Assembly: GCA_000023185.1 (NCBI GenBank)
Contig: CP001622.1
Coordinates: forward strand, 1,364,001-1,428,000
DNA from: Rhizobium leguminosarum bv. trifolii WSM1325
GTDB taxonomy: Bacteria > Pseudomonadota > Alphaproteobacteria > Rhizobiales > Rhizobiaceae
Direction: 5' to 3'
DNA: 64,000 nt
The translations under genes and the position numbers were made by a program. Positions 42,730-60,043 of the stretch are shown in pieces; the first letter of the stretch is position 1; the number at the start of each line of letters is the position of its first letter. The notes under the pieces were generated by a model. That model did no database searches and was not told where the DNA came from. It worked only from the letters and a program-made list of their open reading frames with translations.

Positions 42730-43620
42730 CTATGCCTTCAGGTGGAGCCGCGCCGCATAAAGCGCGATTGCCGCTGCGTTCGAGACGTTGAGCGATTTGA
42801 TCGCGCCCGGCATGTCGAGACGGGCAAGTGCGTTGACGGTTTCCCGCGTCTTCTGCCGAAGTCCCTTGCCCTCGGAGCCGAGCACCAGCGCCACCTTCTC
42901 GCCCGAGAAGGTGCCTTCGAGTGGCGCCGGCCCTTCCGAATCGAGACCGATGGTGGAGAAACCGAGCTTGTGCAATTCACCGAGCGCATCGGCGAGATTG
43001 GTCACCTGTATATAAGGTATCAGTTCCAGCGCGCCGGAGGCGGACTTGGCGAGCACGCCCGATTCGGTCGGGCTATGTCTCTGGGTGGTGATGACCGCAC
43101 CAGCATTGAAGGCGACGGCCGAGCGCATGATCGCGCCGACATTGTGCGGATCGGTCACCTGATCGAGGACGAGCAGGAGAGGGCTTTCCTTCAGCGCTTC
43201 GAGCCGGCGGACCGGAAGCGGCCGTGTTTCCAGCATGACGCCCTGATGGATCGCCTCGGGGCCGAGCACCTTGTCGATCTCCTGCGGCGAGACGATCTCG
43301 AAGGGCATGCCGAGCGCTTCGACGTCGACTTCGAGGCGCGCCAGTGCGTTCTGCGTTACGAACAGCGTGATCTTCTTGCGCTCGGGATTGTCGAGCGCTG
43401 CACGCACCGTATGCAGGCCATAGAGATGCACCTGGTCGGGCGCAAGCGCCGGCGGCTTCCAGTCGTCACCGCCGCGCTTTCGCTTGTGCGGTTGAGGCGT
43501 CGGAATCTCCCCGCGTTCGCGCTTGGCGTCACGGTGGGCGCGCCGCAGAGTGGCGTAATGCGTATCCTTGGCGGATGGGTCTGTCGCGGTCTTGCCGCCG
43601 GATTTGTTGTCTTTGCTCAT
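42730..43620 (-). CDS. rlmB: 23S rRNA (guanosine-2'-O-)-methyltransferase RlmB
   Basis: The 296-residue SpoU-family protein has an N-terminal extension of about 60 basic residues, and a substrate-binding domain beginning VHLYGLHTVRAALDN. The knotted methyltransferase domain has LLVLDQVTDPHNVGAIMRSA, VALVLGSEGKGLRQKTRETV and IKSLNVSNAAAIALYAARL, which are SpoU motifs 1-3. RlmB methylates G2251 in the peptidyl-transferase loop. It is divergent from the tRNA-Tyr / tRNA-Gly / tuf unit. Confidence 0.92.
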   Translation of the reverse strand: MSKDNKSGGKTATDPSAKDTHYATLRRAHRDAKRERGEIPTPQPHKRKRGGDDWKPPALAPDQVHLYGLHTVRAALDNPERKKITLFVTQNALARLEVDVEALGMPFEIVSPQEIDKVLGPEAIHQGVMLETRPLPVRRLEALKESPLLLVLDQVTDPHNVGAIMRSAVAFNAGAVITTQRHSPTESGVLAKSASGALELIPYIQVTNLADALGELHKLGFSTIGLDSEGPAPLEGTFSGEKVALVLGSEGKGLRQKTRETVNALARLDMPGAIKSLNVSNAAAIALYAARLHLKA

Positions 43621-43722
43621 GCAGCTTTATAGCCATGGCGCTCGCTGCCGCATAGGCTTTCTTTCATATGCCGGCTTTCGGCGGCGAATGAAATTTTTCG
43701 TGTTTTTTCCGTTGTCATCGTG

Positions 43723-43751
43723 TTGACAGACTGAAATGCTCCGGTCATATA
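43723..43751 (+). promoter_or_regulatory. Sigma70 promoter of the tRNA-Tyr/tRNA-Gly/tuf unit
   Basis: TTGACA (43723-43728), exactly 17 bases, then CATATA (43746-43751) is close to the rhizobial housekeeping consensus CTTGAC-N17-CTATAT. It lies about 70 bp before tRNA-Tyr. Confidence 0.8.
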
Positions 43752-43822
43752 CGCGGCGCAGACGACGGGCGGCAACGCTTCGAAGTCTGACGAACTTGGT
43801 CTTGCGATCCGGACGAAAAACT

Positions 43823-43907
43823 GGAGAGATGCCCGAGTGGTTAAAGGGGACGGACTGTAAATCCGTTGGCTCAGCCTACGTTGGTTCAAATCCAACTCTC
43901 TCCACCA
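43823..43907 (+). tRNA. tRNA-Tyr (anticodon GTA)
   Basis: GGAGAGA pairs with TCTCTCC, the anticodon loop CTGTAAA exposes GTA, and there is a long variable arm (class II), as expected for bacterial tRNA-Tyr. The T-arm reads TTGGTTCAAATCCAA and the CCA end is encoded. Confidence 0.96.
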
Positions 43908-43932
43908 TTCGTCATCGGATCGGACCACCCGC

Positions 43933-44006
43933 GCGGGTATAGCTCAATGGTAGAGCAGCAGCCTTCCAAGCTGAATACGCGGGTTCGATTCCCGCTACCC
44001 GCTCCA
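43933..44006 (+). tRNA. tRNA-Gly (anticodon TCC)
   Basis: GCGGGTA pairs with TACCCGC, the D-arm reads AGCTCAATGGTAGAGC, and the anticodon loop CTTCCAA exposes TCC. The T-arm CGGGTTCGATTCCCG is followed by T and an encoded CCA. It lies 25 bp after tRNA-Tyr and upstream of tuf, a common bacterial arrangement. Confidence 0.97.
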
Positions 44007-44353
44007 GTTTCCGCTACTCGACTTCATACGACCGCTGCCGCGGTAGTCCCGAGATGTCTCCGGCGCTGGCGGAGAAGCTGACGGTTGTGGCTGTCGGCGG
44101 GAAGGGAAGGGCGCTCGACGCCGAACGTCTATGGCGCGTCTCAGGCGGTCGATGCGATTTTCTCTAAGATTTCAGCGATTTTCGAGGGGGCTTTGGCGAA
44201 TCGCCTTGCAGGCTGCGAATTGTCTCCCATATGCGCTGTCAGGCCAAGAATGGCGTCTGCAATTAAGTCTTGCGCAATGTCGCCGAAAGCCTTAAACGGC
44301 GGCACTAAACCGGTTCGCCGGGGCCACCATTTTCGTTCACAGGAAGCATTCAA
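44007..44353. other. tuf leader region
   Basis: About 350 bases between tRNA-Gly and tuf have no supportable gene. They presumably hold the tRNA 3' processing sites and the tuf 5' leader, which ends in AGGAAG before the start codon. The two tuf copies differ completely upstream of the start, so the leader is not part of the duplicated block. Confidence 0.4.
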
Positions 44354-44793
44354 ATGGGAAAGAGTAAGTTTGAGCGCAACAAGCCGCACGTCAACATTGG
44401 CACGATTGGCCACGTTGACCACGGTAAGACGTCTCTGACGGCAGCGATCACGAAGTACTTCGGTGAGTACAAGGCGTACGACCAGATCGACGCGGCTCCG
44501 GAAGAAAAGGCGCGTGGCATCACGATTTCGACGGCTCACGTTGAATACGAGACGCCGGCCCGCCACTATGCCCACGTCGACTGCCCCGGCCATGCCGACT
44601 ACGTCAAGAACATGATCACCGGTGCTGCCCAGATGGACGGCGCGATCCTGGTGTGCTCGGCCGCTGACGGCCCGATGCCGCAGACGCGCGAACACATCCT
44701 GCTGGCCCGCCAGGTCGGCGTTCCGGCAATCGTGGTGTTCCTGAACAAGGTCGACCAGGTTGACGACGCCGAGCTTCTCGAACTGGTCGAGCT
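44354..44793 (+). repeat. Duplicated tuf sequence (copy 1 of pair with 63561-64000)
   Basis: The first 440 bases of this tuf and the 440 visible bases of the tuf at the window end appear identical base for base, beginning exactly at the start codon. The upstream sequences are unrelated. Confidence 0.85.
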
Positions 44794-45529
44794 CGAAGTT
44801 CGCGAACTGCTGTCGTCCTACGATTTCCCGGGCGACGATATCCCGATCGTCAAGGGTTCGGCACTTGCTGCTCTCGAAGATTCGGACAAGAAGATCGGCG
44901 AAGATTCGATCCGCGAGCTGATGGCTGCTGTCGACGCCTACATCCCGACGCCTGAGCGTCCGATCAACCTGCCGTTCCTGCTGCCGATCGAAGACGTGTT
45001 CTCGATCTCGGGCCGCGGTACGGTTGTGACCGGCCGCGTCGAGCGTGGCATTGTCAAGGTTGGCGAAGAAGTCGAGATCGTCGGCATCCGCCCGACGACG
45101 AAGACGACGGTGACCGGCGTTGAAATGTTCCGCAAGCTGCTCGATCAGGGCCAGGCTGGCGACAACATCGGTGCGCTGATCCGCGGCGTTACCCGTGACG
45201 GCGTTGAGCGTGGCCAGATTCTGTGCAAGCCGGGTTCGGTCAAGCCGCACAAGAAGTTCATGGCTGAAGCCTACATCCTGACGAAGGAAGAGGGTGGCCG
45301 TCATACGCCGTTCTTCACCAACTACCGTCCGCAGTTCTACTTCCGCACGACCGACGTGACGGGCATCGTAACGCTGCCGGAAGGCACGGAGATGGTCATG
45401 CCGGGCGACAACGTCACGGTATCGGTCGAGCTGATCGTTCCGATCGCGATGGAAGAAAAGCTGCGCTTCGCTATCCGCGAAGGCGGCCGCACCGTCGGCG
45501 CCGGTATCGTCGCGTCGATCGTCGAGTAA
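44354..45529 (+). CDS. tuf: Elongation factor Tu (copy 1)
   Basis: The 391-residue GTPase delivers aminoacyl-tRNA to the ribosome. [14 protein letters not shown] (P-loop), DCPGHADYV and NKVDQVDD are the G motifs, and the C-terminal beta-barrels are complete, ending ...[11 protein letters not shown]. Codon use is strongly biased, as expected for a very highly expressed gene. It follows tRNA-Tyr and tRNA-Gly and has its own terminator. A second copy begins at 63561. Confidence 0.97.
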   Translation: MGKSKFERNKPHVNIGTIGHVDHGKTSLTAAITKYFGEYKAYDQIDAAPEEKARGITISTAHVEYETPARHYAHVDCPGHADYVKNMITGAAQMDGAILVCSAADGPMPQTREHILLARQVGVPAIVVFLNKVDQVDDAELLELVELEVRELLSSYDFPGDDIPIVKGSALAALEDSDKKIGEDSIRELMAAVDAYIPTPERPINLPFLLPIEDVFSISGRGTVVTGRVERGIVKVGEEVEIVGIRPTTKTTVTGVEMFRKLLDQGQAGDNIGALIRGVTRDGVERGQILCKPGSVKPHKKFMAEAYILTKEEGGRHTPFFTNYRPQFYFRTTDVTGIVTLPEGTEMVMPGDNVTVSVELIVPIAMEEKLRFAIREGGRTVGAGIVASIVE

Positions 45530-45555
45530 CTTTCGAGTTATCCGCAATTATGAAG

Positions 45556-45581
45556 ACCCCGCTGGAAACAGCGGGGTTTTT
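45556..45581 (+). terminator. Terminator downstream of tuf
   Basis: ACCCCGCT (45556-45563) pairs with AGCGGGGT (45570-45577) around GGAAAC, followed by TTTTCATTTT. Confidence 0.9.
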
Positions 45582-45731
45582 CATTTTGATGGCTTCCTGT
45601 AGGTTTAACAGGTGTTGTAAAAATATCGTTAAGTTGGCCTGTCACAGTATTTTGTTCATCTCACGTTCAGAAACCGGTTTGTGATTGGGTCAATGTAGTC
45701 CAGACTCCTCCTTGCAAAGAGGAGAGCCCGG

Positions 45732-45866
45732 ATGATTCCAAAGGCCACATTCGCTGCGACGATATTCGCGATGTATGTTTTCACGATGTTTTTCATCGCT
45801 GCAATACCGCAAGAAGTTGTTCAGTCTGCCGTAGTGCAGATTGGCGAGGTAAGTGTCGTCAAGTGA
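45732..45866 (+). CDS. Small membrane protein, 44 residues
   Basis: ATG 45732 follows a good GAGGAGAG site at a distance of seven bases. The product MIPKATFAATIFAMYVFTMF, then FIAAIPQEVVQSAVVQIGEV, ends SVVK; it has one hydrophobic helix at residues 5-25 and a short amphipathic tail. No family is recognised. The good ribosome site and clean frame argue for a real gene. Confidence 0.55.
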   Translation: MIPKATFAATIFAMYVFTMFFIAAIPQEVVQSAVVQIGEVSVVK

Positions 45867-46037
45867 CGACCTTTGCCGAACATCGCAGGGTTCTGCGGTG
45901 ATCGGAAATGATCGGTCAGGTGCTCCCGGATAGGATGCTCCTGGCGACGCGGGGGTGAACCCTTGCAGGACGCTCGCTTGCTCTTCGCGCGGAAGCGTCT
46001 ATCTATGCCTCCGATTTCATGACGCGGAGGATATTCC

Positions 46038-46931
46038 ATGAAGAGACGTATTCTATTCACCGGCGGTTCGGGCAAGGCAGGTCGCCATGCGGTGCCGTGG
46101 CTCGTCAATGCCGGCTACGAGGTTCACAACCTCGATCTCGTGCCGCTCGATAGCCCCGGCGTCACCAATCTCATCGCCGACATCACCGATAGCGGTCAGG
46201 TCTTCAACGCGCTTTCGATGCATCGCGATTTTCCCGATCTCGACGCGGGCAGGGGCGTACAGCCCTTCGACGCCGTCGTGCATTTCGCCGCCATCCCGCG
46301 CATCCTGATCAAGCCCGACAACGAAACCTTCCGTATCAACACGATGGGCACCTATAATGTCATCGAGGCGGCGGTGAAACTCGGCATCCGGAAGATCATC
46401 GTCGCATCGAGCGAGACGACCTACGGCGTCTGCTTCGCCGAAGGCCATCGCGATTTCCACCAGTTCCCGCTAGAGGAGGACTACGACGTCAATCCGATGG
46501 ATTCCTACGGCCTTTCCAAAGTGGTCAACGAAAAGACGGCGCGCGCCTTTGCCGAACGTTCGGGCTTCGACATCTATGCGTTGCGCATCGGCAACGTCAT
46601 CGAGCCTGACGAATACGAGAAGTTTCCGACCTTTTTCGCCAATCCCGAGATGCGCAAGCGAATCGCCTGGAGCTATATCGACGCCCGCGACCTCGGGCAG
46701 ATCTGCCATCTCTGCATCGAGAAGGACGGCCTCGGCTACCAGGTCTTCAACGCCGCCAACGACACCGTCTCGGCCAATACGCCATCGAAAGAGCTTGCGA
46801 AGCGATTCTTTCCGAACGTGCCCTTCACCCGCGAGATCGGCGAATATGAGGGCCTGCTCTCCAACCGCAAGATCCGCGAGGTGCTGGGTTTTAAGGAAGA
46901 ACACGATTGGCGGAAATATGTGAAGGTCTGA
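46038..46931 (+). CDS. NAD-dependent epimerase/dehydratase family protein
   Basis: The 297-residue extended SDR has the Rossmann motif FTGGSGKAGRHAVPW at the N-terminus and the active-site serine/threonine stretch in VASSETTYG. The catalytic pair is in DSYGLSKVVNEK (YxxxK). The substrate side has RIGNVIEPDEYEKFPTFF and SYIDARDLGQICHLCIEKDG. It resembles nucleotide-sugar or sugar-acid epimerase/dehydrogenases, but no specific substrate can be named. It stands alone between the small membrane protein and tRNA-Trp. GGAGGA precedes the ATG. Confidence 0.85.
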   Translation: MKRRILFTGGSGKAGRHAVPWLVNAGYEVHNLDLVPLDSPGVTNLIADITDSGQVFNALSMHRDFPDLDAGRGVQPFDAVVHFAAIPRILIKPDNETFRINTMGTYNVIEAAVKLGIRKIIVASSETTYGVCFAEGHRDFHQFPLEEDYDVNPMDSYGLSKVVNEKTARAFAERSGFDIYALRIGNVIEPDEYEKFPTFFANPEMRKRIAWSYIDARDLGQICHLCIEKDGLGYQVFNAANDTVSANTPSKELAKRFFPNVPFTREIGEYEGLLSNRKIREVLGFKEEHDWRKYVKV

Positions 46932-47099
46932 ATGGACCGTGGTTCCGCGACTGAAAGGCCGATCGCTCGCATATCAGGAGAATGGCCTTGAAAATCGAAA
47001 ATCGTGCTTGCCAATCCCGTGTCGTCGTCTTAAAGGGAGCGCCATGCTTTTCAGCAGCGATTTGCGGGCCTTGGCCCAGGCGCTGAATGATCGGTATGA

Positions 47100-47175
<76 letters not shown>

Positions 47176-47370
47176 TTTTCCTGGATGCGGGACAGCGCGG
47201 ACATGCTCGCGGCATTTCCGGCCGGGGATTGATTGGTGGCAAGTAATTTCGTTAAACTTCGGTTTCCCTCTTGTGTATTCGGAAATCGGTGTTTATTTAG
47301 GGTTCAACAGACACGCGGTGCGTGGGGCTGATAGTTTCAGCTTTACGCGCCGTAATTGCGTGGGCAGTCG

Positions 47371-47571
47371 ATGGCATCCAAATCCAATCCGTTTACGTTT
47401 CTGCAGCAGGTTCGCTCCGAGACGTCCAAAGTTACATGGCCGTCGCGCCGCGAGACCATGATCTCGACGGTCATGGTGCTGGTGATGGTGGTTTTCGCCG
47501 CGCTGTTTTTCTTTGCCGCTGACCAGCTGATTGGCTGGGCTCTGAGCTTCGTGCTGAATACCGGCAACTGA
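47371..47571 (+). CDS. secE: Preprotein translocase subunit SecE
   Basis: The 66-residue product is a short, single-helix SecE: FLQQVRSETSKVTWPSRRET is the conserved amphipathic region and MVLVMVVFAALFFFAADQL the membrane helix. SecE clamps the two halves of SecY. ATG 47371 is used rather than the upstream frame opening at 47356. nusG follows within 20 bp. Confidence 0.95.
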   Translation: MASKSNPFTFLQQVRSETSKVTWPSRRETMISTVMVLVMVVFAALFFFAADQLIGWALSFVLNTGN

Positions 47572-47588
47572 TACGGGTGGAGATGAAA

Positions 47589-48119
47589 ATGGCGGCACGT
47601 TGGTACATCGTCCACGCATATTCCAATTTTGAAAAGAAGGTGGCTGAAGATATCGAGAACAAGGCTCGCCAGAAGGGGCTTGAGCACCTGTTCGAGAAGA
47701 TCCTCGTGCCGACCGAAAAGGTGGTGGAAGTGCGTCGCGGCCGTAAGGTCGATTCCGAGCGCAAGTTTTTCCCGGGCTATGTCATGGTTCGCGCCAATCT
47801 GACGGACGAAGCCTATCACCTGATCAAGAATACGCCGAAGGTCACGGGTTTCCTTGGTTCCGACAATAAGCCCGTTCCGATTCCGGACTATGAAGCCGAG
47901 CGCATTCTCGGTCAGGTCCAGGAAGGTGTCGAGCGGCCGAAGGCCTCGATTACCTTCGAGATCGGTGAGCAGGTCCGCGTTTCCGACGGCCCGTTCGCTT
48001 CGTTCAACGGCACGGTTCAGGATGTGGACGAAGAGCGTTCGCGCCTGAAGGTGGAAGTGTCGATCTTCGGCCGCGCAACGCCGGTCGAGTTGGAATACGC
48101 TCAGGTCGAGAAGGTCTGA
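47589..48119 (+). CDS. nusG: Transcription termination/antitermination protein NusG
   Basis: The 176-residue protein has the NGN domain (RWYIVHAYSNFEKKVAEDI, FFPGYVMVRANLTDEAYHLI) and a C-terminal KOW domain (EIGEQVRVSDGPFASFNGTV). NusG binds RNA polymerase and Rho or ribosomal S10. In-frame starts exist at GTG 47577 and ATG 47583. ATG 47589 gives the usual MAARWYIV start with GGAG at the right distance. Confidence 0.95.
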   Translation: MAARWYIVHAYSNFEKKVAEDIENKARQKGLEHLFEKILVPTEKVVEVRRGRKVDSERKFFPGYVMVRANLTDEAYHLIKNTPKVTGFLGSDNKPVPIPDYEAERILGQVQEGVERPKASITFEIGEQVRVSDGPFASFNGTVQDVDEERSRLKVEVSIFGRATPVELEYAQVEKV

Positions 48120-48295
48120 TTGCAGAAACTGGAGGCTGGCCCTTGCGGCCTGTTTCCTGCGGACCTTGTCCGCATCCGCGTGGAAGGTGAGGGGTCTTAG
48201 CCGGACCCTAATGATCCGCACCACGCAACCGCAGCCGCCGGAGAGATCCGGCATCACGGGCCGGGCGACCGGCCGTTCATGAAAGGCAGAGAGAT

Positions 48296-48727
48296 ATGGC
48301 TAAGAAAGTTGCAGGCCTGCTCAAGCTTCAGGTCAAGGCAGGATCGGCAAACCCGTCCCCGCCGATTGGTCCGGCGCTTGGTCAGCGTGGCATTAACATC
48401 ATGGAATTCTGCAAGGCGTTCAATGCCGCCACGCAGGAAATGGAAAAGGGCATGCCGATTCCGGTCGTCATTACCTATTACCAGGACAAGTCCTTCACCT
48501 TCGCGATGAAGCAGCCGCCGGTCAGCTACTGGCTGAAGAAGGAAGCGAAGATCACGTCCGGTTCCAAGACGCCCGGCAAGGGTGCCAAGGCCGGCTCCCT
48601 CACCAAGGCTCAGATCAAGTCGATCGCAGAAGCCAAGATGAAGGATCTGAACGCAGCGGATATCGAAGGTGCAATGGCGATGATAGAGGGCTCTGCCCGC
48701 GCCATGGGTCTGGAAGTGGTGGGTTAA
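48296..48727 (+). CDS. rplK: 50S ribosomal protein L11
   Basis: The 143-residue protein begins [20 protein letters not shown] and includes [20 protein letters not shown], with the C-terminal rRNA-binding domain ([20 protein letters not shown]). It is full length. L11 forms the GTPase-associated centre with L10 and L7/L12. A 176-bp gap from nusG may hold an additional promoter. rplA follows after four bases. Confidence 0.97.
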   Translation: MAKKVAGLLKLQVKAGSANPSPPIGPALGQRGINIMEFCKAFNAATQEMEKGMPIPVVITYYQDKSFTFAMKQPPVSYWLKKEAKITSGSKTPGKGAKAGSLTKAQIKSIAEAKMKDLNAADIEGAMAMIEGSARAMGLEVVG

Positions 48728-48731
48728 GATC

Positions 48732-49433
48732 ATGGCTGGTAAGCGCACGCAGAAGATCAACGAAGGTGTTGATCCCACCAAGCTCTACGCTCTGACCCTG
48801 GCCATTGGCATGGTCAAGGAACGGGCTGTCGCCAAGTTCGACGAAACCATCGAAGTCTCGATGAACCTCGGCGTCGACCCGCGCCATGCGGACCAGATGG
48901 TCCGCGGCGTCGTCAACCTGCCGAACGGCACGGGCCGTACGGTTCGTGTTGCCGTCTTCGCTCGTGGCGCCAAGGCTGACGAAGCCAAGGCCGCCGGTGC
49001 TGATATCGTCGGTGCCGAAGAGCTTGTCGAAATCGTCCAGGGCGGCAAGATCGAATTCGATCGCTGCATTGCCACCCCCGATATGATGCCGCTCGTCGGC
49101 CGTCTCGGTAAGGTTCTCGGCCCCCGCGGCATGATGCCGAACCCGAAGGTCGGCACCGTCACTATGGATGTCGCCGGAGCCGTCAAGGCTTCCAAGGGCG
49201 GCGCTGTCGAGTTCCGCGTCGAGAAGGCTGGCATCGTTCATGCCGGTATCGGCAAGGCCTCGTTCGACGCCAAGGCTCTGGAAGAAAACATCCGCGCCTT
49301 TGCTGACGCAGTCATCAAGGCGAAGCCGGCTGGCGCCAAGGGCAACTACGTCAAGCGCGTGGCGATTTCCTCGACCATGGGCCCGGGCGTCAAGATCGAG
49401 CCCGGCTCGGTCACCGGTGCTCCGGCTGCGTAA
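48732..49433 (+). CDS. rplA: 50S ribosomal protein L1
   Basis: The 233-residue protein has the two-domain L1 pattern with [60 protein letters not shown] and [20 protein letters not shown]. It binds 23S rRNA in the stalk near the E site and, in E. coli, represses its own L11-L1 mRNA. It follows rplK closely and precedes the rplJ leader. Confidence 0.97.
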   Translation: MAGKRTQKINEGVDPTKLYALTLAIGMVKERAVAKFDETIEVSMNLGVDPRHADQMVRGVVNLPNGTGRTVRVAVFARGAKADEAKAAGADIVGAEELVEIVQGGKIEFDRCIATPDMMPLVGRLGKVLGPRGMMPNPKVGTVTMDVAGAVKASKGGAVEFRVEKAGIVHAGIGKASFDAKALEENIRAFADAVIKAKPAGAKGNYVKRVAISSTMGPGVKIEPGSVTGAPAA

Positions 49434-49762
49434 GTTTATGGCCGGGCTTTAAGCCCGGCGACTGAATTTCCGGCCTCGCAAGGGGCCGGAATATTCCGGA
49501 GAAATCCGGAATCCTGTCCGAGATTGCAGGTGGTTTTCCCTTAATCACTGTGCCTGCATGAGACGGGTAAGACCCGAATTGCATGAAGTTCGCTTCTAGG
49601 AACTCGGTTCGAGCCTTGGATGCCTTGTGCCTCTTTAGCCTTGATTGGCGCGAGAGCGCGGGGGGACAGGATCCTCAAGCGTCGCTTGGGATCTCGCATG
49701 ATCCCAGGAGGCAAAAGGCAACCGGCGGGCCCATTTTCGGTCCCGCCAACTGGAGATAGGCA
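49434..49762 (+). promoter_or_regulatory. rplJ leader region (candidate L10-binding autoregulatory leader)
   Basis: These 329 bases have no gene. A hairpin just after rplA (GGCCGGGCTTTAAGCCCGG, about 49440-49458) may limit read-through. The rest is rich in short inverted repeats (CCGGAATATTCCGG at about 49491, and GGCGGG/CCCGCC at 49724-49729 and 49742-49747 just before the ribosome site). In E. coli the L10-L7/L12 complex represses rplJ by binding its long leader. The same role is likely here but no consensus element was verified. Confidence 0.5.
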
Positions 49763-50281
49763 GTGGAAAGAGCGGAAAAACGCGAATTCGTCACGGAACT
49801 GAACGAAGTCTTCAAGGCTTCGGGATCAGTTGTCGTGGCCCACTATGCTGGTGCCACAGTCGCGCAGATGAACGACTTTCGTTCGAAGATGCGTGCAGCT
49901 GGCGGTACCGTCAAAGTCGCGAAGAACCGCCTGGCCAAGATTGCCCTTCAGGGTACGGAAGCGGAAGGGATGACCAATCTCTTCAAGGGTCAGACGCTGA
50001 TTGCATACAGCACCGATCCGATCACCGCTCCGAAGGTCGTCATGGATTTCGCCAAGACCAATGACAAGATCATTGTTCTGGGTGGCGCCATGGGAACAAC
50101 CACGCTCAACGCCGAAGCAGTCAAGTCGCTTGCGACCCTGCCTTCGCTCGATGAGCTGCGTGCGAAGCTGCTGGGCATGATCCAGACACCGGCTACCCGC
50201 ATCGCTGGGGTTGTTGCAGCACCGGCAAGCCAGCTTGCCCGCGTGTTTGCGGCCTACGCCAAGAAGGACGAAGCCGCGTAA
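49763..50281 (+). CDS. rplJ: 50S ribosomal protein L10
   Basis: The 172-residue protein starts with GTG ([20 protein letters not shown]) after GGAGATAGG. It includes [34 protein letters not shown] and [20 protein letters not shown], then the C-terminal helix AYAKKDEAA that carries L7/L12 dimers. It is of normal length, and rplL follows after 57 bp. Confidence 0.97.
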   Translation: MERAEKREFVTELNEVFKASGSVVVAHYAGATVAQMNDFRSKMRAAGGTVKVAKNRLAKIALQGTEAEGMTNLFKGQTLIAYSTDPITAPKVVMDFAKTNDKIIVLGGAMGTTTLNAEAVKSLATLPSLDELRAKLLGMIQTPATRIAGVVAAPASQLARVFAAYAKKDEAA

Positions 50282-50338
50282 GGCGGTTTTTCGCTGTTTA
50301 TAATCAACCGGTTCGAACCGAACAAAGGAACTAGTAAA

Positions 50339-50716
50339 ATGGCTGATCTCGCAAAGATCGTTGACGACCTCTCCTCGCTGACCGTTCTGGAAGCTGCAGA
50401 ACTGTCGAAGCTTCTCGAAGAAAAGTGGGGCGTTTCCGCTGCTGCTCCGGTAGCTGTTGCTGCCGCTGCCGGCGGTGCTGCTGCTGCTGTCGTTGAAGAA
50501 GAAAAGACCGAATTCGACGTCATCCTCGTCGAAGCTGGTGCCAACAAGATCAACGTCATCAAGGAAGTCCGCGCCATCACTGGTCTCGGCCTCAAGGAAG
50601 CCAAGGATCTCGTTGAAGCCGCTCCGAAGGCTGTCAAGGAAGGTGTCAACAAGGCTGAAGCTGCTGACATCAAGAAGAAGCTTGAAGACGCTGGCGCCAA
50701 GGCCGACGTCAAGTAA
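50339..50716 (+). CDS. rplL: 50S ribosomal protein L7/L12
   Basis: The 125-residue stalk protein has an N-terminal dimerisation domain ([20 protein letters not shown]), an Ala/Val-rich hinge and a C-terminal domain ([36 protein letters not shown]). It recruits translation GTPases. A strong hairpin after the stop probably attenuates read-through into rpoB, since L7/L12 is needed in large excess. Confidence 0.97.
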   Translation: MADLAKIVDDLSSLTVLEAAELSKLLEEKWGVSAAAPVAVAAAAGGAAAAVVEEEKTEFDVILVEAGANKINVIKEVRAITGLGLKEAKDLVEAAPKAVKEGVNKAEAADIKKKLEDAGAKADVK

Positions 50717-50730
50717 TCTTGAACTGCTTT

Positions 50731-50760
50731 GGGAGGCAGTATCTTTACTGCCTCCCATTT
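50731..50760 (+). terminator. Attenuator/terminator between rplL and rpoB
   Basis: GGGAGGCAGTA (50731-50741) and TACTGCCTCCC (50746-50756) form a perfect 11-bp stem with a TCTT loop, followed by ATTTGCCGTTTTT. It is 15 bp after the rplL stop. Partial termination would explain more ribosomal protein than RNA polymerase. Confidence 0.8.
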
Positions 50761-50777
50761 GCCGTTTTTCTGAACGA

Positions 50778-50815
50778 ATTACCCAAAAGCCGCGTCGAAA
50801 CGGCTTTTGGGTAAT
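50778..50815. repeat. Perfect 15-bp inverted repeat between rplL and rpoB
   Basis: ATTACCCAAAAGCCG (50778-50792) and CGGCTTTTGGGTAAT (50801-50815) are exact inverted copies around the 8-base loop CGTCGAAA. The pairing resumes outside with GAAC/GTTC after a two-base internal loop. No T-run follows. It could be a second structure controlling rpoB expression or a small repeated palindromic unit. It is distinct from the attenuator hairpin just before it. Confidence 0.75.
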
Positions 50816-50978
50816 GGGTTCTTCAAAAGGATGGTCTCGCACCGAGGGCAGCACAGCAATCCGAGCTGAGCGTTTTCTGGGGTCGGACGAGATTGAATTA
50901 CTCATTGATTGACGGGATCGACTGGCCATCGGTTCCCGTCCGTTGCAGGCCCGGGTGCAAGATTTTGAAGGAGCGACG

Positions 50979-55118
<4,140 letters not shown>

Positions 55119-55129
55119 GCACTTGATAG

Positions 55130-55157
55130 GGCGTGCGCTGCCAATGCGGCGCACGCC
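55130..55157 (+). other. GC-rich hairpin between rpoB and rpoC
   Basis: GGCGTGCGC (55130-55138) pairs perfectly with GCGCACGCC (55149-55157) around a 10-base loop. There is no T-run. It lies 12 bp past the rpoB stop and may be a processing or stability element in the rpoBC mRNA. Confidence 0.55.
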
Positions 55158-55307
55158 GGTCCCACCGGGCGCCGTATCCGTGTCGGCCCGGGAGGGAAGT
55201 TTCGCCGCATCCAGCGGTTATTCTCGTTTAAGCGAGGGAGGCGGCTCCCGGGAAATTGCCGCCGACATCGCATTTTGAGGGCGCTTTAGCCCATGAAGGA
55301 GACAGGC

Positions 55308-59516
<4,209 letters not shown>

Positions 59517-59543
59517 CCCGCAGCTGAAGTCTATGAAATTGAA

Positions 59544-59576
59544 AAACCGCCCGGAGCGATCCGGGCGGTTTTGTTT
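59544..59576 (+). terminator. Terminator downstream of rpoC
   Basis: AAACCGCCCGG (59544-59554) pairs with CCGGGCGGTTT (59561-59571) around AGCGAT, followed by TGTTTTATC. Confidence 0.9.
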
Positions 59577-59653
59577 TATCTGCTCTTATTATTTGGCGGG
59601 GAGGGAGGCTGCTTCCGCTTATGCTGCCTTGGCAGCGTCAGCAACGGCGCCCT

Positions 59654-59947
59654 TCAGTTGAACCGGATGATCGCGACTTCGCCTTCGATGGCGCCCTGGT
59701 AGGCAGAGGCGTGCGGCTCTTCGGCCGGGACCTCGGTCAGCATGCCGATCTGGTCGAGATCTGCCTCGATGAAGCCTTCCTCGGCAAGGGCGTTCAAGGC
59801 CTCGCGTACGGCAGTGTCGTCGTCAGGCGCCTTCAGCATGATGTGCAGGTCGATGCCTTCGCTGGCGTCGGACTCGTAGCCCTTGCCGATGATGATGAAG
59901 ATCATCGGGCCGTCGAAATTATTGTCGTTATCAGGTGTCGTGATCAT
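59654..59947 (-). CDS. Small conserved-looking protein, function unknown
   Basis: The 97-residue acidic protein starts at ATG 59947 (MITTPDNDNNFDGPMIFIII) after AAGGACGGG; the frame is open further upstream but without family-like sequence. It includes GIDLHIMLKAPDDDTAVREA, LNALAEEGFIEADLDQIGML and ends AIEGEVAIIRFN. It has no signal peptide or cysteine. I do not recognise a domain. It lies on the opposite strand between rpoC and rpsL. Confidence 0.7.
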   Translation of the reverse strand: MITTPDNDNNFDGPMIFIIIGKGYESDASEGIDLHIMLKAPDDDTAVREALNALAEEGFIEADLDQIGMLTEVPAEEPHASAYQGAIEGEVAIIRFN

Positions 59948-60043
59948 CGCCCGTCCTTCGGCTCTTTGACGATTCGGTCGCTCGAATCCTGCTGGGAGGG
60001 CCGAACGCCGCATTTGCTGATTCCTTAACTGCTTTTGCTGCAA

